Made by a program: the position numbers and the translations under genes. Below the pieces are notes generated by a model. That model did no database searches and was not told the DNA's origin. It saw only the letters and a program-made list of their open reading frames with translations. From an uncultured Bacteroidales bacterium (lineage in GTDB: Bacteria > Bacteroidota > Bacteroidia > Bacteroidales > UBA932): DNA of 39,624 nt. The stretch is from contig ONOI01000012.1 of assembly GCA_900319375.1 (NCBI GenBank), positions 1-39,624 on the forward strand. The letters are read 5' to 3'. Position 1 is the first letter of the stretch; every line of letters starts with the position of its first letter. Of this stretch, positions 16,706 through 23,732 are shown in pieces.

Positions 16706-17992
16706 TTAGTCAACATTCTGAGGGAGATCAACATCGGTTGAAGGAGTGATGACATCCCAAGCCTCAACAGTTGCGGTGAGGTCGATTGAGGTAAGACCAA
16801 GAAGGAGGTTCAGACCATACTGCTTGCCTTTCTCAATTGCAAGAGGCTGGTTTCCATCTGTGCTGGGATCAATATCCAAAACCTTGGAAATCTTGTTCTC
16901 AACAACGGCAACGGCACCGTCAAGCTGGAGGTCCTGAGTGCAAACGTAGTAAACAATCTCAATACCGGTAATTTTGCTGGGAGCACCAGGAATGAGCATG
17001 ACGTCGATAGTCTTGTCAAGACCGTCCTCGTCAACACCATCGATTCCAGGATAAGCGGTAGGAGCTGAATCAACGGAAATAGCAGTGGGAAGAGGTGCAA
17101 CATCGAACTCGGTAGCATTGGTGAAATTGCTCCATGCACCGGTGTAAAGATTGAGGTCACCCTTTGTACCGATGTCCGTACCCTTAAGCTTAACGCTCTT
17201 CACAACCACCTTGGTGCCGTCGGAAACGGGATCAACTGAGGAGGTAGGATCTGCCTGATCTACGACTTCCTTGATGTCAATGGCAATCTTGGCAAGTGCG
17301 TGTTTGAAGAGAATGCTAACCTTGCCGTTTGTTTTCTGCTTTGTAAGGTTCTCCATGGGACCACCAGCTGTGCCGATAGGGTTGCCTTCAACGTCAACAT
17401 AATTTGCACCCAGAACACCGTAGAGAAGGTCGATCTGCTCCTCGGAAGAAGCGGGGACCTTGAAGGTGAGGGTTGCGTCCTTGGCAACATTGTTGGCGGT
17501 CATAGCAATGATACCTTCGTCTGCTGCTGCAGAACCGGTTTTGTCGGTAATGGAAACGCCCTTATCGTTTGCAATGTCGTTATTGGCAACAAAGGGAGCG
17601 TAAGCGAGGAAGGTAAGCTTATCGGTATCAGTGCTGGTAGCAGATACGCCGTGCTCGTTGGGCCAGTACTTGACAGGGCTATAAGTCCAAGCACCAGAGC
17701 TGTAGGTAACCTGCTGGTTGTACATGAAGTTGGCCTTGATGCAGTTGCTGGTGTAGTTGTCGGCATCAGTGTAATAAGCAAACACACCGAAACCGTTGGA
17801 GGCGGCAGCCTGAAGGGTAGCAGTGGTGACTGTACCGAAATCGGTACCGGAAACGGCCTTTGTAACAGACCTTCCTGCGTAAACGCCGAAGGAAAGAACG
17901 TTGCCCTCGGTGTTGTTCTCAAAGCTGTCGATCTTAGCGCAAGAGGCAAGAACGACTGCAGCAGATGCTGCGAGAATCAAATACTTTTTCAT
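16706..17992 (-). CDS. Fimbrillin family lipoprotein (likely major-type subunit)
   Basis: 428 residues from the ATG at 17992; the frame continues 15 codons upstream, but only MKKYLILAASAAVVLASC (lipobox Cys18) is a signal peptide and its ATG context (AAAGCATTATGAAAAAG) equals that of the 19341 gene. TKA at 44-46, FGVFAYYTD, AWTYSPVKYWPN, LTFLAYAPF, IDLLYGVLG, VSILFKHALAKIAI, then a second beta domain ending YGLNLLLGLTSIDLTATVEAWDV. It strongly resembles the preceding and following subunits, suggesting tandem duplication. Codon use is Thr-, Val- and Ala-rich, which also produces long shadow frames on the other strand. Confidence 0.87.
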   Translation of the reverse strand: MKKYLILAASAAVVLASCAKIDSFENNTEGNVLSFGVYAGRSVTKAVSGTDFGTVTTATLQAAASNGFGVFAYYTDADNYTSNCIKANFMYNQQVTYSSGAWTYSPVKYWPNEHGVSATSTDTDKLTFLAYAPFVANNDIANDKGVSITDKTGSAAADEGIIAMTANNVAKDATLTFKVPASSEEQIDLLYGVLGANYVDVEGNPIGTAGGPMENLTKQKTNGKVSILFKHALAKIAIDIKEVVDQADPTSSVDPVSDGTKVVVKSVKLKGTDIGTKGDLNLYTGAWSNFTNATEFDVAPLPTAISVDSAPTAYPGIDGVDEDGLDKTIDVMLIPGAPSKITGIEIVYYVCTQDLQLDGAVAVVENKISKVLDIDPSTDGNQPLAIEKGKQYGLNLLLGLTSIDLTATVEAWDVITPSTDVDLPQNVD

Positions 17993-18042
17993 AATGCTTT
18001 TGTTTTGTTTGTTGTTAATATTTTGTTTCATATTCATTTGGG

Positions 18043-18072
18043 ACCCGGATGGGCGGTCGGGCCCGTCCGGGC
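18043..18072 (-). promoter_or_regulatory. Intergenic RNA hairpin 3 with CCGACC hexaloop
   Basis: On the minus strand GCCCGGACGGGC pairs with GCCCATCCGGGT around the loop CCGACC, with one mismatch and one terminal G-U. It begins 12 bases after the stop of the first fimbrillin gene and is followed by an AT-rich leader of 50 bases before the next ATG. No T-tract follows. Confidence 0.75.
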
Positions 18073-18084
18073 AAAAAGTTACTA

Positions 18085-19341
18085 TTAGCTGTTGACAGGG
18101 AGGTTCACCTCTCCGTTGGCGCCGACGGCCCAGTCGGAGACCTCAGCCTCGAACTTAACCTCGGAGACACCAAGGATCATCTTGATGGTGTTCTTTGTAC
18201 CTGCAGCAAAACCACTTGCAAAAGTAATATCCCTGCTGATAACATTCTCTACGCGGCTGTAACCACCAACCAGATCAGCATCGTCCGTAGTGACGTAGTA
18301 GGTAACCTTCACGTTAACAGTGGTAGAAGTAGCCTTAGGGATAACGGTGAAATACTTACCGGCGACAATCACATCGTGCTCGGAACCGGTAACACCTGCA
18401 GGCTGGCTGGCAGCTGTAACTGCGCCACCGTCCTTGAGATCAGCGTGGATATTGTCACCACTAACCGTTAGGGTAAGATCCTCAGTAGTTGCCCCATCGG
18501 CAGCTTCCCACAGAGGGGTATTTGCGGTTGTGTTGTTAAGGTTAAGGACAGCCTTATCAGTCATACCGGGAACGGTGAGCTCAACACTTGCGATGGTGAT
18601 CTTCACACCATTTTTAGCGGTACCGCCGGCGGTAGTCTGGTTGTATGCAGCAACTGCCTTGAGGTTAAGCTGAGCAAGAGCGTGCTTGAAGTAGAAGTGA
18701 ATAGCGGTGCCAATGGCAGGCTTCTGGAGGTTGAGGTAAGGCTTGCCGCTGGTGGGAGTGTTGGTGCCACCGGCAACGTTAGTCCAGGTTGCGCCATTGG
18801 ATACAGCCCAAAGGAGGTCGACCTGCTTATCAAGATTGTCAGTAACCTTATAGGTAACCTTGGGGTCGCCTGCGGTAGCGTTGGTCGTAAGCTTAATGAT
18901 ACCCTCATCGGTGCCAGTTACATTGCCGGTAGAAGCAGTAGCAGCTACGCGGGGGGCATATGCGAAGAAGGAAACTTTATCTGCCTCATATGCCTGAGCC
19001 TTGGGATTCTGGCTATCGGTGCCACCTGCCTGAATCTGGTTCGGCCAGTACTTGATAGGGCTATAAGTCCAGGAGTCGCCGCTCACGAGAGTGTTGTACA
19101 TGAAGTTAGGAGTCGCACTTGCGGAGTAGTCTCCAGTGGTCTGATATGCAAACACTCCGAAACCATTGGTCTTAAGAGCGTCAGTAGTCTCCTCGCCATA
19201 GGCACCTGCCTTGGTGAGAGCCTTTCCTGAGTAGGCTGCGAATGCGATGGGCTCATCGATTTCGGGCCTTTCAATTTCGTTCTTTGCGCAAGAAGCAAGG
19301 ACGAGAGCTGCAAGAGCAGCGATTGTCATAATCTTTTTCAT
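18085..19341 (-). CDS. Fimbrillin family lipoprotein (first fimbrillin of the operon, likely major subunit)
   Basis: 418 residues; MKKIMTIAALAALVLASC signal (Cys18), TKA at 43-45, FGVFAYQTT, SWTYSPIKYWPN, VSFFAYAPR, VDLLWAVSN and IHFYFKHALAQLNL. The C-terminal domain ends with TIKMILGVSEVKFEAEVSDWAV. As the first fimbrillin after the DUF5119 and OmpA/DUF3575 genes and the first of three near-paralogues, it is the best candidate for the major shaft subunit, by analogy with other Bacteroidales fimbrial loci. The gene starts 45 bases after the DUF5119 stop, with an AT-only leader and no hairpin on that side. Polymer formation would require removal of the lipidated N-terminal segment, possibly at the TKA site. 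Confidence 0.88.
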   Translation of the reverse strand: MKKIMTIAALAALVLASCAKNEIERPEIDEPIAFAAYSGKALTKAGAYGEETTDALKTNGFGVFAYQTTGDYSASATPNFMYNTLVSGDSWTYSPIKYWPNQIQAGGTDSQNPKAQAYEADKVSFFAYAPRVAATASTGNVTGTDEGIIKLTTNATAGDPKVTYKVTDNLDKQVDLLWAVSNGATWTNVAGGTNTPTSGKPYLNLQKPAIGTAIHFYFKHALAQLNLKAVAAYNQTTAGGTAKNGVKITIASVELTVPGMTDKAVLNLNNTTANTPLWEAADGATTEDLTLTVSGDNIHADLKDGGAVTAASQPAGVTGSEHDVIVAGKYFTVIPKATSTTVNVKVTYYVTTDDADLVGGYSRVENVISRDITFASGFAAGTKNTIKMILGVSEVKFEAEVSDWAVGANGEVNLPVNS

Positions 19342-19386
19342 AATGCTTTTAGTGTTTTATTATTATTTATTACTTATTAATATTCG

Positions 19387-20517
19387 TTACATTGGTATTT
19401 CTACTGTCTCTCCATCTTCCCAGTCATCAACCGTGGCTTCCATTCCACTTGTCTTGCCTCCAGGCGGTTGAACATCCGGCAGGATGATTATCGGTTCTTC
19501 CTTGGTGCCGAATACAAGGCGGTAGAGTTTACGGTAACCGGGGTTCGGCGGAAGTTCTTTAATCTTATCTCCAACGTCAAAGACGTAATCGGCAACGGTA
19601 GAATTGTCTATGAGGAGCGCACTGACATTGAGTGAAGAATCTCTCTTTTCAGTCGGGCTCTCTCCGTTAGGGAGACCGAAGGTGGTGATGACACCGTCGA
19701 TGTGACCGACTCTATTGACATTGTCATCCATAGTCAGACTCCACTGGTTAATAATCTGGATCGCGTTCTCGTTATTAGTTGTGAACTGAGTGAGCTCGTA
19801 GGTCTTTGCCATACCGCTGGTCGATGCTCTTACAGATTTCAGAACATCTGCATTGCCGGCATAGATGGTAACCCAAAGTTGAGACACAATATTTTGAGGA
19901 CGAACAGGAATACGTATAGTATAATATAGTACCCTCTCTTCATACTCGGCAATCTCATCATCCAATCTACCCTTTGTTTCTTTTTGGGCTGAGGCCTTAA
20001 GAGACTTTAGTTTAACGTAGTTCTCCTGATAGTCCTCAGTCATCTGATGTGTAATGTCAAACTCATCGGAAACACCGGCATACAGGACCTCAGGATTCTC
20101 AACCACAGTCTCATCGTCGAAGGACGAACGAGTAGCAATCCACTGAGGTGTTGCAGCTGAACGGAGGGTTGTTGCCGCGGAGTTGAAATCCGTCATATGC
20201 TCAAAGTCCATTCTCCAATATTCCTCAGGGCTCTGGCTGATCATATACATCTGATAATGTCCCTCAGGAAGCTGAACTTCGCAAGAGTCAACGCTCGCTG
20301 TAGTGAGCGAGGAGTAGAAGGCTCCGTCCCTAAAGAAATAGAGTGTTACACCAGAAGGCTTGATGCCGTCCGGATAAACTGCAACCTCCCAGAGGCATTT
20401 TACGATAACGCCGACAGTGGAGCGATAACCAATCTCCAAAGGACGCCTCTCGCAACTGCCGAAGAGTGCGGCCAAAAGCACGAATGCTGCTACCCATATG
20501 CTACGGAACTTCCTCAT
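19387..20517 (-). CDS. DUF5119-type fimbrial-locus lipoprotein
   Basis: 376 residues; lipobox FGSC (Cys22) followed directly by ERRPLEI, the N-terminal signature I associate with DUF5119 lipoproteins. That family sits beside DUF3575 and fimbrillin genes in Bacteroidales. Mid-protein features are a beta domain with VTLYFFRDG and LPEGHYQMYMIS, then a charged coiled-coil-like segment (about residues 165-200, KETKGRLDDEIAEYEERV). The end, SGMEATVDDWEDGETVEIPM, resembles the last strand of fimbrillins. It has no TKA site after the lipid Cys, which suits a membrane-held anchor, not a polymerising subunit. The start overlaps the OmpA/DUF3575 gene by 4 bases (ATGA). Role inferred: anchoring or assembly of the fimbria. 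Confidence 0.82.
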   Translation of the reverse strand: MRKFRSIWVAAFVLLAALFGSCERRPLEIGYRSTVGVIVKCLWEVAVYPDGIKPSGVTLYFFRDGAFYSSLTTASVDSCEVQLPEGHYQMYMISQSPEEYWRMDFEHMTDFNSAATTLRSAATPQWIATRSSFDDETVVENPEVLYAGVSDEFDITHQMTEDYQENYVKLKSLKASAQKETKGRLDDEIAEYEERVLYYTIRIPVRPQNIVSQLWVTIYAGNADVLKSVRASTSGMAKTYELTQFTTNNENAIQIINQWSLTMDDNVNRVGHIDGVITTFGLPNGESPTEKRDSSLNVSALLIDNSTVADYVFDVGDKIKELPPNPGYRKLYRLVFGTKEEPIIILPDVQPPGGKTSGMEATVDDWEDGETVEIPM

Positions 20518-23267
20518 TTGACAGCCCTCCTTTGTTTATGGGTAACTATATATTTAATACCGATTTCAGCCTTAGTGGGGCCGAACCAGCCAAGACGACC
20601 GTGGTGCTGATAAATAAGGTGTGTATCAGTAGGATCGGCCTCATAATAACGATAGTGAGTACCCATCCAACCGGCGCCGATTGCGGCATCCAGTCTCCAA
20701 TGGTCGTTAAGTTTCCAGCTGTAGCCATATTCGAGGCCGATTAACTGGAACTCACCCTGATAGCCATGGTGCATAGGTTCAAAGTCATAATAACCAGCGC
20801 TCAGGTTCAGTCCGAGGAAGTGGCCGCTGAAAATATCATAAGGATCCTCGCAATCAAAGTCGCGGAAGTGATAACGTACGCCAAGATCCCACTTAAGCAT
20901 TTCGTAGCACCACTCATTGCTCTTAGGGAGCCACCAAGGGAAAGTATACTCGCCATAAACACTCCACTTTCTGTCTTTGCTGATAGGAACTTCAAGCGCA
21001 AAGTTGGGAGCTGCGACAAGATCGTAAAGCAGGTTCGAAGAAACTGCTACGACAGGGATATCTTTCCACTCATATTTCTGAGCAGGGATATAACCGACAG
21101 TATCACGTTCTACGGGAGCGGACTCTCCGAGGACGGTAGCTTTGGTTCTGATAGAGGCCAGGCGAGGGATGCGAGGCATTGTATCGGCAACAGTTACGGT
21201 ATCGGTTACGGTTATGGTAACTACTTGCACGGGCTCTTCTACTGAAGTCTCGCTAGTTGTCTTCCGGCGATCTTCTGCGAGAGCGATAGACTGACGGCGA
21301 AGAGGATCGTAGCAGTTGTCGCGTACAGTCTCGTATGCGGGATGATTCTTAAGGGCTTTCTCCTTCTCGTCTGCAGAAGCGTTGCTGTCGATGATCTCGC
21401 AGATCTCTTTCTTATCCTTGTCGCTGAGGGAATCCTCTGCGAGAACGGCCTTACGAAGTCCGTTCCAATCCTCGCCGGCAGACCTGGTGTGGAGCCTGTC
21501 CTTAAGCTCGGGAGCCTGCTCGGAGATATAGTCTGCGACAGCCTGTGCTCTTTCGCGGGCAAGACGATCGTTGACCGAGGTAGGTCCATCGGGAGAGGCG
21601 GCGCCTACAATGTCATACTCATCAGCTGCAGAAGGATTCTCGCGGAAGAAGGCCACCATCTCGTCAAGGGCTTTCTTGTTGTCCTTATAGTTAGGATCGA
21701 GCTTGCTGGAGCCGTTGCGGAAGGAAATGCCCATTCCGGCAACACCCTTATCAGAAGATTTAGAAGCAGACTCCGCGGTATCTGTAGACTGGCGACGGAG
21801 ACCGTTCCAATCCTCGCTTGTAGTCTTGGTGTTCAGCTTACCCTTAAGCTCTGGAGCCTGCTCGGAGATATAGTCGGCGATAGCCTGAGCCCTCTGGCGG
21901 GCAAGGCGCTCGTCGACTGGGGTAGATCCGTCAGAAGCAGAAGAACCAACGATAACATATTCGTCGACTGCTGAGGGATTCTCGCGGAAGAAGGCTACCA
22001 TCTCGTCAAGGGCTTTCTGATTGTCCTTATAAGAAGGATCAAGCTCGCTGGAACCATTGCGGAAGAACACACACATTCCGGCAAGACCCTTATCAGAAGA
22101 AGAAGCTGTATCCTTTCCTTCAGCAGTTGCAGAAGCTGCAGCTGTGGAAGAAGAAGTAGCAGAATCAGCAGGAGTGATAGACTGGCGACGGAGAGCACCG
22201 AAGCAGTTGTCACGGACAGTCTGATATGCAGGGTGATTCTTAAGAGCGGCCTCTTTCTCGTCTGCAGAAGCATTGCTGTCGATGATAGCGCAGAGCTGCT
22301 GCTTATCGGTACTGCTGAGAGAATCCTCGGCAAGAATAGCATTACGCAGACCGTTCCAGTCTTCGCCTGCAGCCTTGATGTGGAGCTTGCCCTTAAGCTC
22401 GGGAGCTTTTTCAGAAATATAATCGGCAACAGCCTTAGCCCTCATAAGAGCGAGGCGATTGTTTGCGGAAGTAGGTCCCTCAGGAGAAGCTGCGCCGGCG
22501 ATAACATAATCATCTGCAGCAGAAGGATTCTCACGGAAGAAAGCGACCATAGCGTTCAGAGCATCGACGGTCTCTTTGTTGGTGAGATCCAGCTTGCTGG
22601 AGCCATTAGCGAAGGAAACACCCATTCCGGGAACGGATGCATTGGTGTTTACCAGGCCAAATACTGCAGCGCTGCTGAGCTTAAGAGAGATTTCAGCATA
22701 ACGCAGGGAGCGGAAATACTTTGAATAAAGACGCTTGTAGTTAGGATCCGCTTTGATGAGGGACTCTTTCTCGTCAGCCTTTGAATCGGAGTCGATAACG
22801 AGAAGGAGCTCGGAACGGGAAGCTGCATCGAGGGATTTGTCTGCAGCAACATAAGCCCTGAACTGTTCCCACGCCTCGGAAACGGAGATCACTTTAACAG
22901 TCGGCTTCGAATCAGGGAAGAGAGAAAGAACAAAGTTCTTAACAGAAGCCGCACGGCGAGCAGAGAGCGATTTATTGTAAGACTCATTTCCTTCAGGTGA
23001 GGAGTAAGCGATAACCTCTACATCGATGTTACCGTCTGTTGCCTCGAGAAGCTGACGCAGAGAAATAAGGCTTGACTCGTTGTTCATGTAGTTTGACCTC
23101 AGCTCGGCGTTGTCGAACGGGAAATGAACTCTTACGCGCTCAACTTCGTTTGCGCGACTATCACGTGCGCGTACAAAAAAAGCGTTGCAGAACACAAACA
23201 AGACTGCCATCGCAATCTTAGCTGCGATGGAGGCGAAAAATTTCGCTGTAATACGTCCTGTTTGCAT
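20514..23267 (-). CDS. Outer-membrane protein with four tandem OmpA-like domains and C-terminal DUF3575 barrel
   Basis: 917 residues from the ATG at 23267; the longer frame starts with TTG at 23312 and lacks a signal at its front. After a signal peptide (about residues 1-34) come four OmpA-C-like domains. The first is diverged (RVHFPFDNAEL, AYSSPEG). The next three are close copies with NGSSKLD, MVAFFRENPSA, a GAASPEG-like turn and RLARERAQAVADYIS, joined by Ser/Ala/Thr linkers. The third copy is about 50 residues shorter. The turn has Ser-Pro-Glu where classical OmpA has the peptidoglycan-binding Asp, so peptidoglycan binding is uncertain. The last 200 residues (SNLLYDLVAAPNFALEVPI ... ISLE-type aromatic strands ending GIKYIVTH) match DUF3575, an outer-membrane barrel found with fimbrillins. 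First gene of the fimbrial operon; likely the platform. Confidence 0.88.
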   Translation of the reverse strand: MQTGRITAKFFASIAAKIAMAVLFVFCNAFFVRARDSRANEVERVRVHFPFDNAELRSNYMNNESSLISLRQLLEATDGNIDVEVIAYSSPEGNESYNKSLSARRAASVKNFVLSLFPDSKPTVKVISVSEAWEQFRAYVAADKSLDAASRSELLLVIDSDSKADEKESLIKADPNYKRLYSKYFRSLRYAEISLKLSSAAVFGLVNTNASVPGMGVSFANGSSKLDLTNKETVDALNAMVAFFRENPSAADDYVIAGAASPEGPTSANNRLALMRAKAVADYISEKAPELKGKLHIKAAGEDWNGLRNAILAEDSLSSTDKQQLCAIIDSNASADEKEAALKNHPAYQTVRDNCFGALRRQSITPADSATSSSTAAASATAEGKDTASSSDKGLAGMCVFFRNGSSELDPSYKDNQKALDEMVAFFRENPSAVDEYVIVGSSASDGSTPVDERLARQRAQAIADYISEQAPELKGKLNTKTTSEDWNGLRRQSTDTAESASKSSDKGVAGMGISFRNGSSKLDPNYKDNKKALDEMVAFFRENPSAADEYDIVGAASPDGPTSVNDRLARERAQAVADYISEQAPELKDRLHTRSAGEDWNGLRKAVLAEDSLSDKDKKEICEIIDSNASADEKEKALKNHPAYETVRDNCYDPLRRQSIALAEDRRKTTSETSVEEPVQVVTITVTDTVTVADTMPRIPRLASIRTKATVLGESAPVERDTVGYIPAQKYEWKDIPVVAVSSNLLYDLVAAPNFALEVPISKDRKWSVYGEYTFPWWLPKSNEWCYEMLKWDLGVRYHFRDFDCEDPYDIFSGHFLGLNLSAGYYDFEPMHHGYQGEFQLIGLEYGYSWKLNDHWRLDAAIGAGWMGTHYRYYEADPTDTHLIYQHHGRLGWFGPTKAEIGIKYIVTHKQRRAVK
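21292..21742 (-). repeat. OmpA-like repeat unit 4 (full length)
   Basis: Codes for GMGISFRNGSSKLDPNYKDN through the end motif DNCYDPLRRQSI. About 450 bases, parallel to unit 2. Boundaries are approximate, set on the shared GMG... and LRRQS motifs. Confidence 0.75.
21790..22082 (-). repeat. OmpA-like repeat unit 3 (internally shortened)
   Basis: Codes from GMCVFFRNGSSELDPSYKDN to WNGLRRQST. The block between WNGLR and LRRQS that units 2 and 4 carry (about 50 residues, with the EDSLS and NASADEKE motifs) is missing, and the two ends are joined in frame. Confidence 0.75.
22185..22630 (-). repeat. OmpA-like repeat unit 2 (full length)
   Basis: Codes for GMGVSFANGSSKLDLTNKET through DNCFGALRRQSI. 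Shares long identical stretches with units 3 and 4, such as MVAFFRENPSA. Confidence 0.75.
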
Positions 23268-23343
23268 TTTGCTCTTAAAAAAATCTGTTTCGTAACGGCG
23301 CCGGTCTGCCAACCGCAGATCCGAACTTCACCGATAACGGACG

Positions 23344-23374
23344 CAAAGGTATAAAGAAATTTGATAATGCAAAA
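23344..23374 (-). promoter_or_regulatory. Promoter of the fimbrial operon
   Basis: On the minus strand TTTTTG precedes TACCTTTG (23351 to 23344) by 18 bases, close to TTG-N19-21-TAnnTTTG. Predicted transcript start is near 23338, giving a leader of about 70 bases before the ATG at 23267. No other consensus promoter was found between successive genes down to 4389, so the roughly 19-kb locus may be one transcript. Confidence 0.55.
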
Positions 23375-23475
23375 AGAATTTTTACTTTTTTTTGAAAATA
23401 ATTGTTGATTCATAAATCGCAGCAATAAAATGTATTTTTGAAACATAAAGATTGGGTTTAGAGGGTGTTTGTTAG

Positions 23476-23511
23476 GGGGTAAGGTGTTCCGAAACGTTTC
23501 GATTTTACCCC
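23476..23511. promoter_or_regulatory. Composite palindromic operator candidate between the fimbrial operon and the AraC gene
   Basis: The 465-base gap 23268-23732 holds two divergent promoters and this element. CGAAACGTTTCG (23490-23501) is a perfect 12-bp palindrome of the LacI/CcpA-operator style. It is flanked by the outer arms GGGGTAA (23476-23482) and TTACCCC (23505-23511), and a second short palindrome CGAATTCG follows at 23511-23518. The element lies about 140 bases upstream of the fimbrial promoter and 200 bases upstream of the AraC promoter. The rest of the gap is AT-rich with no further feature seen. Confidence 0.4.
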
Positions 23512-23678
23512 GAATTCGCCCCAAAACAACACAGAATACACTCTAGAGAACATTTCACGTTTTAAAAATGCCTGCTGAATTGCAAAAGTCTTTATGGAAC
23601 GTATAAAAAGAATCAAAAATAAATGTCACTTCGGGCGGTTTTAAGGGCAAAAAGTCGAAAATAAATAATTTTCCTATT

Positions 23679-23710
23679 GCCGGATAATCAGGAAATTATG
23701 TATATATTTG
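23679..23710 (+). promoter_or_regulatory. Promoter of the membrane-anchored AraC gene
   Basis: TTG (23679-23681), 21 bases, then TATATTTG (23703-23710): a full match to the Bacteroidetes consensus. Predicted start near 23716, leaving about 17 untranslated bases before the ATG at 23733. Confidence 0.65.
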
Positions 23711-23732
23711 GTAAGAAAAGCACTCAGAAACC

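Noticed and set aside
14858-18072. Fimbrillin hairpins as intrinsic terminators
   Set aside because: On the coding (minus) strand none is followed by a T-tract; the T runs lie on the 5' side.
20514-23267. Frameshift in the third OmpA repeat
   Set aside because: The reading frame continues through the junction without a stop, so the missing block is an in-frame deletion or a unit that never had it.
23268-23732. Invertible (phase-variable) fimbrial promoter
   Set aside because: I looked for longer inverted repeats flanking the promoter and for a nearby site-specific recombinase and found neither. The palindromes present are short and lie to one side.
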